Source: Postechiella sp039985655 (lineage in GTDB: Bacteria > Bacteroidota > Bacteroidia > Flavobacteriales > Flavobacteriaceae). Taken from it: a stretch of DNA of 64,000 nt. Below are positions 16,757 through 25,979 of this stretch, piece by piece. The DNA lies in assembly GCA_039985655.1 (NCBI GenBank), contig JBDWSF010000035.1, forward strand, positions 62,001 to 126,000, given 5' to 3'. Both the position numbers and the translations under genes were made by a program. The notes below the pieces were generated by a model that had not been told where the DNA came from, ran no database searches, and was given only the letters and a program-made list of their open reading frames with translations. Positions within the stretch are counted from its first letter, which is position 1. Each line of letters opens with the position of its first letter.

Positions 16757-19249
16757 TTAAGAACCACACATTAAACAATCGTCTCCTTCACCAGCTTTTG
16801 CTTGCGCAATTAAAGCCTTCATTTCGTCTGGAGACATCGGTGCTACCTCTACTTCGGGTGTGCTTTGTTTAGCAAACTTAGCTGCATTTTGCGCTGCTAA
16901 TTTCTGTTTCTTAGCATCTTCTTGTTGCACAGTAACATCATCTACTTCTACACTTTCTGCTGCAATAGGCTCTTCTTTCTTGGCCGTGTTTAAAGTGAAT
17001 TTAATGGCATCAACAGCACTTTTAGTACGTAAGTAGTACATGCCAGTTTTTAAGCCACTTTTCCAAGCGTAAAAATGCATTGACGTCAATTTAGCCATAG
17101 TTGCACCTTCTAAGAATAGGTTAAGTGATTGTGACTGATCTATAAAGTATCCACGTTGACGTGACATATCTATAATATCTTTCATACTTAACTCCCAAAC
17201 CGTTTTGTATAAGTCTTTAATATCTTGAGGAATAATGTCTATAGCTTGTACAGAACCATTAGCACGCATGATATCTTGTTTTAATCCTTCGTTCCAAAGA
17301 CCTAATTCTACTAAGTCTTCTAGTAAATGCTTGTTTACAACAATAAATTCTCCTGATAATACACGACGCGTATAAATATTAGATGTATAAGGTTCGAAAC
17401 ATTCATTATTTCCAAGAATTTGAGATGTTGATGCGGTTGGCATAGGTGCTACTAATAACGAGTTACGTACACCGTTTTTAAGCACTTGCTTGCGTAATTT
17501 ATCCCAGTCCCAACGACCACTTAAATCGCTATCTTGCAAATTCCATAAGTTATATTGGAAATCACCTTTACTTATTGGAGAGCCTTCATAAGTTTGGTAT
17601 GGACCATCTGCTTTAGCTTCTTCCATACTTGCTGTTACTGCAGCAAAATAAAGTGTTTCAAAAATTTCTTGGTTTAATTTTTTAGCTTCATCACTTGTAA
17701 AAGGCAAGCGTAATAGTATAAACGCATCTGCTAGACCTTGAACACCTAATCCAATAGGACGATGACGCATGTTAGAATTTTCTGCTTCTTTTACTGGATA
17801 GTAATTTCTATCAATGACTCTATTTAAGTTTTTAGTAACACGTTTTGTAATGCGGAATAATTCTTTATGATCGAATTCTCCATTCTTTATAAACATTGGT
17901 AAAGCAATAGATGCTAAGTTACATACGGCAACTTCGTCTGGCGAGGTATATTCTAAAATCTCAGTACATAAATTTGAAGAGCGAATAGTACCTAAATTCT
18001 GTTGGTTAGATTTACGGTTGGCCGCATCTTTATACAACATATATGGTGTACCCGTTTCTATTTGAGATTCTAATATTTTCTCCCAAAGTTCACGTGCTTT
18101 AATGGTTTTACGCCCTTTTCCTTCACTTTCGTATTTTAGGTATAAAGCTTCAAATGCTTCACTATGTGCTTCGTCCATTCCTGGACATTCGTTAGGACAC
18201 ATTAATGTCCACTCTGCATCTTCTTCAACACGTTTCATGAATAAATCTGAAATCCACATCGCATAAAATAAATCACGCGCTCGCATTTCTTCTTTCCCGT
18301 GATTTTTCTTTAAATCTAAGAATTGAAAAATATCGGCATGCCAAGTTTCAATATAAATAGCAAAACTTCCTTTACGTTTTCCGCCACCTTGATCTACATA
18401 ACGCGCTGTGTCATTATAAACTTGTAACATAGGAACAATACCGTTACTTGTTCCGTTTGTGCCAGCAATATAACTTCCTGTTGCACGTACGTTGTGTATA
18501 GCTAAACCAATACCACCTGCAGATTGCGATATTTTAGCAGTTTGTTTTAATGTATCGTAAATACCATCAATACTATCATCTTTCATTGTTAATAAAAAAC
18601 AAGAAGACATTTGTGGTTTTGGCGTACCTGCGTTGAATAATGTTGGTGTAGCGTGTGTAAAATATTTTTTTGACATTAACTCGTAAGTCTCAATAGCAGC
18701 ATCTAAATCATCTAAATGAATCCCTATTGAAACACGCATAAGCATGTGTTGTGGACGTTCTGCTATTTGGCCGTTTAATTTTAAAAGGTAAGAGCGTTCT
18801 AATGTTTTAAAACCAAAATAGTCATAACCAAAATCGCGATTATAGATAATAGTAGAATCTAATCTATCTTTATTATCCATAATAACTTTATAGACATCAT
18901 CAGCTAAAAGTGGTGCATCTTTTCCAGTTCTTGGATTTATATATTTGTGTAAATCTTCCATAACATCACTAAATGTCTTTTTAGTGTTTTTATGTAAGTT
19001 AGATACTGAGATTCTTGCAGCAAGACGTGCGTAGTCTGGGTGTGCTGTGGTCATAGTTGCAGCTACTTCGGCAGCAAGGTTATCAAGTTCGCTAGTGGTT
19101 ACACCATCGTACAAGCCTTCTATAACTCGCATGGCTACTTTTAACGGATCTACTAATTCGTTTAATCCATAACATAGTTTTCTAACTCTAGCGGTAATTT
19201 TGTCGAACATGATTTGTTCTTTTCTGCCATCTCTTTTTACTACATACAT
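16757..19249 (-). CDS. nrdA: Ribonucleoside-diphosphate reductase, alpha subunit (class I)
   Basis: 830 residues. Residues 1-90 form the ATP-cone (MYVVKRDGRKEQIMFDKI). The barrel holds the active-site cysteines in PQMSSCFLL and SSNLCTEI, with the glutamate in the latter, and a second conserved Cys in EVAVCNLASIA. ECFEPYTSNIYTRRVLSGEF is the allosteric/radical-transfer side. After a lysine/alanine-rich tail of about 80 residues it ends in CLMCGS, the shuttle-cysteine pair. It reduces NDPs to dNDPs with NrdB. SNLCTEILEYTSPDEVAVCN is of the eukaryotic-type class I group. It lies 287 bases downstream of nrdB on the same strand. Confidence 0.95.
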   Translation of the reverse strand: MYVVKRDGRKEQIMFDKITARVRKLCYGLNELVDPLKVAMRVIEGLYDGVTTSELDNLAAEVAATMTTAHPDYARLAARISVSNLHKNTKKTFSDVMEDLHKYINPRTGKDAPLLADDVYKVIMDNKDRLDSTIIYNRDFGYDYFGFKTLERSYLLKLNGQIAERPQHMLMRVSIGIHLDDLDAAIETYELMSKKYFTHATPTLFNAGTPKPQMSSCFLLTMKDDSIDGIYDTLKQTAKISQSAGGIGLAIHNVRATGSYIAGTNGTSNGIVPMLQVYNDTARYVDQGGGKRKGSFAIYIETWHADIFQFLDLKKNHGKEEMRARDLFYAMWISDLFMKRVEEDAEWTLMCPNECPGMDEAHSEAFEALYLKYESEGKGRKTIKARELWEKILESQIETGTPYMLYKDAANRKSNQQNLGTIRSSNLCTEILEYTSPDEVAVCNLASIALPMFIKNGEFDHKELFRITKRVTKNLNRVIDRNYYPVKEAENSNMRHRPIGLGVQGLADAFILLRLPFTSDEAKKLNQEIFETLYFAAVTASMEEAKADGPYQTYEGSPISKGDFQYNLWNLQDSDLSGRWDWDKLRKQVLKNGVRNSLLVAPMPTASTSQILGNNECFEPYTSNIYTRRVLSGEFIVVNKHLLEDLVELGLWNEGLKQDIMRANGSVQAIDIIPQDIKDLYKTVWELSMKDIIDMSRQRGYFIDQSQSLNLFLEGATMAKLTSMHFYAWKSGLKTGMYYLRTKSAVDAIKFTLNTAKKEEPIAAESVEVDDVTVQQEDAKKQKLAAQNAAKFAKQSTPEVEVAPMSPDEMKALIAQAKAGEGDDCLMCGS

Positions 19250-19536
19250 TGCTTTACACGGTTTTTAATTTTTCTGATACACCTTCAGAAAAACGGTTAA
19301 TTAGCTATTCTAAACTCGAGATCTAATGGTTAGTTAGATAAAATTTAGTTGGTTTTGGTTAATTCTAATAAACTTAAATAGTCCGTTTTGAGGGTTTTAG
19401 GCCAATGGATTACTTGTGTTTATTGTCAATAAAATTTATTTAATTTTCCATTAAAAAATGGAAATGTCATTTTAATCGTTCCTTAAAAAAGGGAAATTCC
19501 TTTGGAACTTGAAAAAGAATTATTAAACTCTTTTGA

Positions 19537-20517
19537 TTAAAAATCGGCGTCGAAACTGAATTTATCTTTATCTTCTTCTTTATTAAGAACGCCTGCCTTT
19601 TGGTATTCAGACACACGTTTTTCGAAGAAATTAGTTTTTCCTTGTAATGAAATCATATCCATAAAATCAAAAGGATTAGATGAGTTGTAAATTTTATCAC
19701 AACCAAATTCTCCTAATAATCTATCGGTTACAAACTCTAAATATTGCGTCATTAACTTCGCATTCATGCCAATTAAACTAGCCGGAAGTGACTCCGTAAT
19801 AAATGAACGCTCAATATCTAATGCGTCTGTTAAAATTTGAGTAATTCTTTCTTTTGGTACTTTATTTACAATATGATTTTCATGCAGATGCACCGCGAAA
19901 TCACAATGTAACCCTTCATCTCTAGAAATAAGCTCGTTAGAAAACGTTAAACCTGGTAATAAGCCACGTTTCTTAAGCCAAAATATAGAACAAAAACTCC
20001 CAGAGAAGAAAATACCTTCTACTGCTGCAAAAGCAATTAGACGTTCTGCAAAACTTGGTGAATCTATCCATTGAAGTGCCCAATCTGCTTTTTCTTTAAT
20101 AGCTGGAAATACTTCAATTGCTGTAAATAACGCATCTTTTTCTTTATCGTCTTTTACATAAGTATCAATTAATAAAGAATACACTTCAGAGTGAATATTC
20201 TCCATCATTATTTGAAAGCCATAAAAGAATTTTGCCTCAGTATATTGCACCTCAGAGACAAAATTTTCAGCTAAATTTTCGTTTACAATACCATCACTAG
20301 CTGCAAAAAACGCTAAAATATGTTTGATGAAATAACGCTCATCATCATTCAATTTATTGTTCCAATCGTTAAGGTCTTGGTGTAAATCGATTTCTTCAGC
20401 AGTCCAAATACTAGCTTCTTGCTTTTTATACCATTCCCAAATATCGTTATGTTGAATAGGAAATATAACAAAACGATCTTTGTTTTCTTGTAAAATGGGT
20501 TCAATAGCTTGCGACAT
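19537..20517 (-). CDS. nrdB: Ribonucleoside-diphosphate reductase, beta subunit (class I, radical-bearing)
   Basis: 326 residues, the usual R2 length. The motif EAKFFYGFQIMMENIHSEVY places the probable radical tyrosine in FYGFQ, as in mouse and human R2, with the ENIHSE iron ligands beside it. Further ligands lie in SRDEGLHCDFA. Other metal-binding carboxylates are in the N-terminal third (LNDDERYF, AASDGIVNENL). The C-terminal KFSFDADF tail is the acidic/aromatic peptide that docks on NrdA. It is the first gene of the nrdB-nrdA pair. The 287-base gap to nrdA contains no gene. Confidence 0.95.
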   Translation of the reverse strand: MSQAIEPILQENKDRFVIFPIQHNDIWEWYKKQEASIWTAEEIDLHQDLNDWNNKLNDDERYFIKHILAFFAASDGIVNENLAENFVSEVQYTEAKFFYGFQIMMENIHSEVYSLLIDTYVKDDKEKDALFTAIEVFPAIKEKADWALQWIDSPSFAERLIAFAAVEGIFFSGSFCSIFWLKKRGLLPGLTFSNELISRDEGLHCDFAVHLHENHIVNKVPKERITQILTDALDIERSFITESLPASLIGMNAKLMTQYLEFVTDRLLGEFGCDKIYNSSNPFDFMDMISLQGKTNFFEKRVSEYQKAGVLNKEEDKDKFSFDADF

Positions 20518-20600
20518 GTTTTGCTGTTTTAAATGTATTTTTTTGATGAAAATTTACTTTAGTTTCGGGTTAACAAAGATTGGAAAATGTAGCCATAAAA

Positions 20601-20633
20601 GAAAGGCATAGTTATAAACATTGTCAACAAGTT
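20601..20633. repeat. 33-bp repeat in the nrdB upstream region
   Basis: Differs from 16633-16665 in one base. It lies 84 bases upstream of the nrdB start and contains, on the minus strand, AACTTGTTGACAATGTTTAT, an arrangement that could be a regulator or DnaA-like site in the nrd promoter. Downstream on the minus strand AATCTTTG (one base off TAnnTTTG) may be the -7 box. Confidence 0.55.
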
Positions 20634-20810
20634 TTTAACAAATTTTGAAATATTTAAGATTGGAAAGGAAAACTGACAAGCTTATATATTGCTGGTAGTC
20701 AGTTGTTTAAAATAGGTGAATTGCGCTTAGCTACTATAGAATAAGGGATTCTTATTTTATGAATAATTGAAAATATATGGTGTTGTTTTTAATTATTAAA
20801 ATGAGCGGAT

Positions 20811-21380
20811 TTAAATTTTTTCGGAATTCGCAATGGTCTCTAATTCCATATACCAATCTTCTCCAAATTTTCTAATTAAGGCTTCTTTTACAAATTTGTA
20901 AACAGGTACACCGAGTTCTTCGCCAAGTTCGCAAGCATCATCGCAAATTTGCCATTTATGATAATTTACAGCCGAAAATTCGGTGTAATCATTAACCCGA
21001 ACAGGATATAAATGACACGATACGGGTTTTTTCCAAGACACCTCACCTTGGTTATAAACTTCCTCAATGGCACAAAGCGCTACATTTTTTTCATCAAAAA
21101 TAACATAGGCACAATCTGCTCCATTAATTAAAGGGGTTTCGAGTTCGCCATCTTCAGTAGTTATGTAGGTGCCTTGAGTTTCAATCGCATCAATTCCCTC
21201 TTGACGTAAAAACGGTTTGACCTTAGGATAAATATCTTCAAGAATCTTAACTTCATCTTTTTCAAGAGGAGCACCGGCATCACCATCAATACAACAAGCG
21301 CCTTTACAAGCGGATAGGTTGCATAAAAAATCTTTCTTTATAATGTCCTCAGACACAATAGTTTTTCCTAATTGAAACAT
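20811..21380 (-). CDS. DUF3109 family protein (Cys-rich, putative metal-cluster protein)
   Basis: 189 residues. The N-terminal cysteine set CNLSACKGACC and later CALCAIE, SCHLYPVR and QICDDACELG are the pattern of the DUF3109 family, related to YkgJ-type zinc- or iron-binding proteins. There is no signal peptide, so it is cytosolic. Function is unknown. It is divergent from marC; a TATTTTTG box for it lies at 21403-21410. Confidence 0.85.
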   Translation of the reverse strand: MFQLGKTIVSEDIIKKDFLCNLSACKGACCIDGDAGAPLEKDEVKILEDIYPKVKPFLRQEGIDAIETQGTYITTEDGELETPLINGADCAYVIFDEKNVALCAIEEVYNQGEVSWKKPVSCHLYPVRVNDYTEFSAVNYHKWQICDDACELGEELGVPVYKFVKEALIRKFGEDWYMELETIANSEKI

Positions 21381-21402
21381 AAAATTAATTATCTTGTAGG
21401 CA

Positions 21403-21410
21403 GCAAAAAT
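21403..21410 (-). promoter_or_regulatory. Candidate -7 box of the DUF3109 gene
   Basis: Plus-strand CAAAAATA reads TATTTTTG on the minus strand, 23 bases upstream of the start codon. Confidence 0.45.
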
Positions 21411-21447
21411 AGTTATTATAGAGTAGAATTTAATTAATATAATAATC

Positions 21448-21455
21448 TACTTTTG
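21448..21455 (+). promoter_or_regulatory. Candidate -7 box of marC
   Basis: TACTTTTG matches TAnnTTTG, 24 bases before the marC start. Confidence 0.45.
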
Positions 21456-21478
21456 CCGAAAATTTAAAAATTATAATA

Positions 21479-22066
21479 ATGCAATTTAATCTTAAAGAAA
21501 TTTTCACGGCTTTTATGATATTATTTGCGGTGATAGATATTATTGGTAATGTACCTATTGTTATAGATTTACGTAAAAAAGCGGGCCATATTCAAAGTGA
21601 AAAAGCCTCTCTTATTGCGGGAGTGATTTTAATCGTGTTTTTGTTTTTAGGTAAAAGTATATTAAACCTCATTGGTATCGATGTCAATTCGTTTGCAGTT
21701 GCGGGTGCTTTTATTTTATTTTTTATTGCTTTAGAAATGATTTTGGGCATTACATTATACAAGCAAGATGAAGACGCGTCTATGACGACCGCTGTGTTTC
21801 CGTTAGCATTTCCTTTAATAGCAGGGCCTGGGAGTTTAACCACACTACTTTCGTTAAGAGCAGAATTTAGAATAGAAAATATTATTATTGCTGTAATATT
21901 GAATGTTATTATTATATATCTTGTGCTAAAAACATCATCTAAAATAGAGCGTATTATTGGGCAAAATGGCATTAATATAATACGTAAAGTATTTGGTGTA
22001 ATTTTATTAGCTATTGCAGTAAAATTATTTGCACACAACATAAAAGCATTATTCGATATCGTTTAA
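21479..22066 (+). CDS. MarC family integral membrane protein
   Basis: 195 residues with six hydrophobic helices and the MarC/UPF0056 features: AVIDIIGNVPIVIDL early on and the central FPLAFPLIAGPGSLTTLL. The role of MarC proteins is unknown; the old link to multiple antibiotic resistance is not supported for the family. It is followed after 14 bases by the LapA-like gene and then by a flavin oxidoreductase, probably one transcript. Confidence 0.9.
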   Translation: MQFNLKEIFTAFMILFAVIDIIGNVPIVIDLRKKAGHIQSEKASLIAGVILIVFLFLGKSILNLIGIDVNSFAVAGAFILFFIALEMILGITLYKQDEDASMTTAVFPLAFPLIAGPGSLTTLLSLRAEFRIENIIIAVILNVIIIYLVLKTSSKIERIIGQNGINIIRKVFGVILLAIAVKLFAHNIKALFDIV

Positions 22067-22080
22067 AATAAAATAAATTC

Positions 22081-22284
22081 ATGAAAATTTTTACTATTAT
22101 AATCAGTCTTATAGCGGTTGCTTTTATTGCGTTTAACGCAACACAAGTAGATCTTAAAGCGCCTTTTGAAGGACAAAGTATTGTCGCATTAATTACCATC
22201 GTAGCATCACTTTGTGTTATTCTTATGATGTTTATTTTAAGAGTTTCTAAACGTATTGAACAAAAAGTAAAAGGACATAAATAA
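22081..22284 (+). CDS. LapA-domain small membrane protein
   Basis: 67 residues: two hydrophobic helices (about 3-18 and 34-54) separated by a short loop with NATQVDL, and a basic C-terminal tail. This is the size and shape of the LapA (DUF1049) family of inner-membrane proteins. Its stop codon overlaps the next start (TAATG), so it is translationally coupled to the oxidoreductase gene. Confidence 0.75.
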   Translation: MKIFTIIISLIAVAFIAFNATQVDLKAPFEGQSIVALITIVASLCVILMMFILRVSKRIEQKVKGHK

Positions 22285-22892
22285 TGTACGATGCTTTAAT
22301 TATTGGTGGTGGTGCAGCAGGTTTATCTTGTGCGTTGGTTTTAGGTTCTGCTAAGAACAAGGCGTTTGCTAAAGATAAGCGTGTAGCTATTATTACTCAT
22401 CAAAAAACATCACATTTACAAACTGCTTTATTTAATAATGTTTTGGGATTAGAGCCCGAAACGACTGGAGCTTCTATTTTAGAGGATGGTAAAAAACAAC
22501 TTGCAACATTGTATCCTCATGTTGAGCAAATTGATAAAGAAAAAGTTTGTGAGATTATAAAAACGGATGCTGGTTTTGAGGTTATAACGAATAAAAGCAA
22601 GTACACTACTAAATGTGTTGTAATTGCTGTCGGTTATACTAATTTAATGGCTATAAAAGGTTTGGAGGAGTATATTGAGCCGCATCCAAGAGCTGCTATA
22701 GAAAAAGACCGTATTTGGTTAAAAAACACAGATCATTTAGTTGAAAAGAACCTTTATGTAGCTGGGTCTTTGGCAGGATGGCGCAGTCAGTTTGCTATCT
22801 GTTCAGGAAGTGGAGCGCATGTTGCTACCGATATTTTAACACTATGGAATGGTGGAAAACATACTAAGGTGCATGATAAGGTTGAGGTGTAA
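22284..22892 (+). CDS. Short FAD-dependent pyridine-nucleotide oxidoreductase-like protein
   Basis: 202 residues. The N-terminus has the FAD-binding GxGxxG in ALIIGGGAAGLSCALVLG. The C-terminus has the second FAD contact expected of thioredoxin-reductase relatives (LYVAGSLAGW, then SGSGAHVATDIL). Compared with thioredoxin reductase (about 310 residues) the NADPH domain and the CxxC pair are missing, so it should be a flavoprotein of the short type found in Bacteroidota, with unknown electron partners. It overlaps the LapA-like gene by one base. Confidence 0.78.
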   Translation: MYDALIIGGGAAGLSCALVLGSAKNKAFAKDKRVAIITHQKTSHLQTALFNNVLGLEPETTGASILEDGKKQLATLYPHVEQIDKEKVCEIIKTDAGFEVITNKSKYTTKCVVIAVGYTNLMAIKGLEEYIEPHPRAAIEKDRIWLKNTDHLVEKNLYVAGSLAGWRSQFAICSGSGAHVATDILTLWNGGKHTKVHDKVEV

Positions 22893-23010
22893 ACTTCTTG
22901 TAGATATACGCTGAGATTTATACTCAATTTAACCTAGAATGGGTATTACAGCATTTTGTCAAAATTTAAAGTTTTATTGAGAACTGTGACTGCGACTGAA
23001 AGCTAAATTT

Positions 23011-24600
23011 TTACTTCCCGTCACTCAATCTAATAACCTCGTCAATCATAATATCACGTTGGTTAAAAATTTCTTCGAAAGCACCGTCTCCATAAAGTTG
23101 GTCGGCAAGCGTTGCCTTTAAATATTGTTTTACCTCTAAATGATAAGCCACAAACGTTATTTGAGAAGGCGTACGAGCATTTAAATATTCTTGAAATTTT
23201 AAAACAAAATCGTCAGTGACTTCAAAGCTATCAATAAAGTCGCGTTTAGAAATGTTGCTGTATTGAGTTCTGTCTTTTTCTAATTCTTCAAAAACAAAAT
23301 AACTTATAAAGCCGCGACGTTGTAGGTAGCTAAGTGTTTCATTGTGCATGCTATTATCAATAGCTACAAATACATCTGGAATGATACCGCCGCCGCCATA
23401 AACCACTTTTCCTTTAGGTGTTGTAAATTTTAAAGAATCGGCTACCTTAATTTTTTCAGGATCTAAAAGTTCGCCACTATTCAATCTATCAAAATATTCG
23501 TCGTAATAATCTTTATTGCCGTATTCGTAAGGACGTTGTATGGATCGACCCGTTGGTGTGTAATAACGCGATACGGTTAAGCGCACAGCACTACCATCTC
23601 CTAAATCCATCTCACGTTGTACGAGTCCTTTTCCATAAGATCGTCGCCCTACAATAGTCCCTTTGTCATTGTCTTGGAGCGCGCCTGCCACAATTTCACT
23701 TGCCGAAGCTGAGTTTTCGTTAATTAAAACATATACGTTGCTATCTTCAAAATCACCAGCATCGGTAGCGAAACTTTTTTCTATTTTACCACGTCTATTT
23801 TTAGTGAATAATATCAATTTATCATCTTCTAAAAACTCATCAACCATCTGTTCAGCAATAGTTAAAAACCCACCAGGATTATCGCGTAAATCTAAAGCGA
23901 TTTCTGTAGCGCCTAAATCTTGCAATTTATCCAAGCCTTTTTTAAACTCTTTATAGGTCGACTCCGCAAACCGATTTACTTTTATATAACCCAATTTCTC
24001 GGTTAGCATATACGCCGCATCCACACTTTTAATAGGGATTTTTCCACGCGTTACAGTAAAATCTAAAAGTTCAGCTTCCCCTTTTCTGTAAATCTTCAAA
24101 TTGACATCAGAACCAATAGACCCTTTAAGTTTCTTAACAATTTCGTCATCTTTAAACGTATTGCCAAAAAGCGTATCATTATCGGCTATTATTATTCTAT
24201 CTCCGCTTTTAATACCTGCCTTTTCACTTGGTCCATTTTCAATAGGTCTAATTACAGCAATGGTGTCTTTATAGGTGTAAAAACTAACGCCAATACCCAC
24301 AAAATCGCCTTTCATGTTTTCGGTAACGCGTTGCATGTCTTTTTTGGGAATGTAAACGGAATGCGGATCTAAATTGCCTAATATTCCATTTACGGTAACG
24401 TCAACAATACTATCGGTATTGACATCATCAACATATTCAAAATCAATGAAATCAATAAGCCTATTAAGTTTGTCTTTTTTACTGTTCGATGTAAATAACC
24501 TATCCGAGGAATCGCCAAAATTTAATTTTCCACCCACAAAAATTCCGGTTGCAATAGCAACACCAATAATAAGCGGTAAATATTTTTTTTTAGAGACCAT
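23011..24600 (-). CDS. S41-family C-terminal processing peptidase
   Basis: 529 residues. An N-terminal hydrophobic segment (residues 7-25) is a signal or membrane anchor. A PDZ domain (about 95-175) has FVGIGVSFYTYKD and GPSEKAGIKSGDRI. The protease core has ALDLRDNPGGFL, the serine in NENSASASEIVAGALQ and the lysine in GRRSYGKGLVQ, the Ser-Lys dyad of tail-specific (Prc/CtpA) proteases. It acts in the periplasm on C-termini of substrates. Its start codon overlaps the stop of the dCMP deaminase gene (TAATG). Confidence 0.93.
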   Translation of the reverse strand: MVSKKKYLPLIIGVAIATGIFVGGKLNFGDSSDRLFTSNSKKDKLNRLIDFIDFEYVDDVNTDSIVDVTVNGILGNLDPHSVYIPKKDMQRVTENMKGDFVGIGVSFYTYKDTIAVIRPIENGPSEKAGIKSGDRIIIADNDTLFGNTFKDDEIVKKLKGSIGSDVNLKIYRKGEAELLDFTVTRGKIPIKSVDAAYMLTEKLGYIKVNRFAESTYKEFKKGLDKLQDLGATEIALDLRDNPGGFLTIAEQMVDEFLEDDKLILFTKNRRGKIEKSFATDAGDFEDSNVYVLINENSASASEIVAGALQDNDKGTIVGRRSYGKGLVQREMDLGDGSAVRLTVSRYYTPTGRSIQRPYEYGNKDYYDEYFDRLNSGELLDPEKIKVADSLKFTTPKGKVVYGGGGIIPDVFVAIDNSMHNETLSYLQRRGFISYFVFEELEKDRTQYSNISKRDFIDSFEVTDDFVLKFQEYLNARTPSQITFVAYHLEVKQYLKATLADQLYGDGAFEEIFNQRDIMIDEVIRLSDGK

Positions 24601-25031
24601 TAAGCTTTTATATCTTCAATTAATTCGAGTTCGATGCCTGCTTTTTCTAAAAATTTCAAACCAGAATCGTCTTTATATCCTTTGTTATAAACCACCTTTA
24701 CTATACCTGCTTGATGGATTAATTTGCTACATTCTTTACACGGCGATAAGGTAATGTATAGCGTGGCACCTTTGCAAGATTGTGTAGACGATGCTACTTT
24801 TAAAATGGCATTCGCTTCGGCATGCAACACATACCATTTTGTGTAACCTTCCTCATCTTCACAGAAATTCTCGAAACCCGACGGCGTTCCGTTATAACCA
24901 TCAGAAATAATCATTCTATCCTTCACAATAAGCGCACCAACTTGCTTACGCTTGCAAAATGACAATTTACCCCATTCTTCAGCAATTCGTAAATAAGCTT
25001 TATCGTACTTAAGTTGTTTGTTTTTTGGCAT
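24600..25031 (-). CDS. Deoxycytidylate (dCMP) deaminase
   Basis: 143 residues of the ComEB/dCMP-deaminase type. Zinc ligands and the catalytic glutamate are in VLHAEANAIL and LSPCKECSK. The N-terminal LAxxSxCxRxQVGALIV region is present as KLSFCKRKQVGALIV. It converts dCMP to dUMP, supplying dTMP synthesis. It is translationally coupled to the S41 peptidase gene downstream, with no evident functional link. Confidence 0.92.
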   Translation of the reverse strand: MPKNKQLKYDKAYLRIAEEWGKLSFCKRKQVGALIVKDRMIISDGYNGTPSGFENFCEDEEGYTKWYVLHAEANAILKVASSTQSCKGATLYITLSPCKECSKLIHQAGIVKVVYNKGYKDDSGLKFLEKAGIELELIEDIKA

Positions 25032-25087
25032 GTAATAATAGTTTGGGCGTTACCACAAGGGTCAGGCTTTTCGCTGTATCTTTTTAA

Positions 25088-25172
25088 ACGTTATTGCGAG
25101 GTGATTTTTTATTTGTTGTGGCAATCTCTTAAATAATAAGCGATTACTTCGTCGTGCCTCCTCGTAATAACG
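25088..25172. repeat. Imperfect inverted repeat (dispersed type)
   Basis: CGTTATTGCGAGGTG at 25088 mirrors CCTCCTCGTAATAACG ending at 25172, with GCAATCTC and CGATTACTTCGTCG inside. It is of the dispersed-repeat kind, sits upstream of the dCMP deaminase gene, and no gene is visible in 25032-25294. Confidence 0.6.
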
Positions 25173-25294
25173 GTCTTTTTATTAATAATTTTAAAAAGGA
25201 TGCCGCTGCAATCCTTAACGCATAAATTGTATAACGAAGATACTTGGTTACTATTTTAATAGCAACGCAAGTTCGTTAAAGTTTTAAGAAAATT

Positions 25295-25885
25295 TTAAGC
25301 TAAAAAATCGCTATTCAATAACATAGGAATAACTAAACCAACTACAATGGCCGATATAACCATAATCCAATCGCGTTTAGAAAAACGGAATACGGTTTGT
25401 ATAATGTAACCTAAAAATAAAACTAAAAATACAATTATAACTTGGGCAATTTCTATGCCTAAAGCAAATTCTAAAAGTAAAATAATCTTGTTATCGGTAT
25501 CGCCTAATAACATTTGAAACTCGCGAGCAAATCCCAAACCATGTACCAATCCGAAAAATAAAGTGGTAAAGAATAAAATACCAACACGTTCTTTACGGGG
25601 GCCTTTTCCAGCTGTAAAAATATTAAACACTGCAACAATTAAAATGGTTACAGGTATTAAAAACTCAATTAAAGACGCATTTACACTCACCACACCATAG
25701 GCCGCTAATATTAGCGATAACGTGTGACCTAAAGTAAAGGTGGATACTAATAATAAAACACGTTTCCAATCTTTAAATAGATACGGAATCGTTAAAACAA
25801 TAAGAAATAAAACGTGATCGTAGGCGTTAATATCAAGAACGTGGTTTACACCGTATTCTACATTAAATAAAAAATTATCAAGCAT
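25295..25885 (-). CDS. HupE/UreJ family membrane protein
   Basis: 196 residues, six hydrophobic helices. The histidines and acidic residues typical of HupE/UreJ are visible in INAYDHVLFL, FTLGHTLSLI and FGLVHGLGFA, which suggest a metal-ion (nickel or cobalt) pathway. There is no hydrogenase or urease gene nearby. The Bacteroidota homologues are of unknown substrate. Confidence 0.85.
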   Translation of the reverse strand: MLDNFLFNVEYGVNHVLDINAYDHVLFLIVLTIPYLFKDWKRVLLLVSTFTLGHTLSLILAAYGVVSVNASLIEFLIPVTILIVAVFNIFTAGKGPRKERVGILFFTTLFFGLVHGLGFAREFQMLLGDTDNKIILLLEFALGIEIAQVIIVFLVLFLGYIIQTVFRFSKRDWIMVISAIVVGLVIPMLLNSDFLA

Positions 25886-25955
25886 ATTAATTAAATTGGG
25901 GTTGGTTCAAATATACAATTAAAAATATTTCGATAAAAGAAATAAACTATTAACA

Positions 25956-25963
25956 TATCTTTG
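25956..25963 (+). promoter_or_regulatory. Candidate -7 box of the lipoprotein gene at 25980
   Basis: TATCTTTG fits TAnnTTTG exactly, 16 bases before the ATG. Confidence 0.45.
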
Positions 25964-25979
25964 TAATCTACGTTTTAAA

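Noticed and set aside
22893..23010. GTGACTGCGACTG stretch between convergent genes as a regulatory site
   Set aside because: Short repetitive text with no second copy in a promoter position; the gap is only 118 bases between convergent stops.
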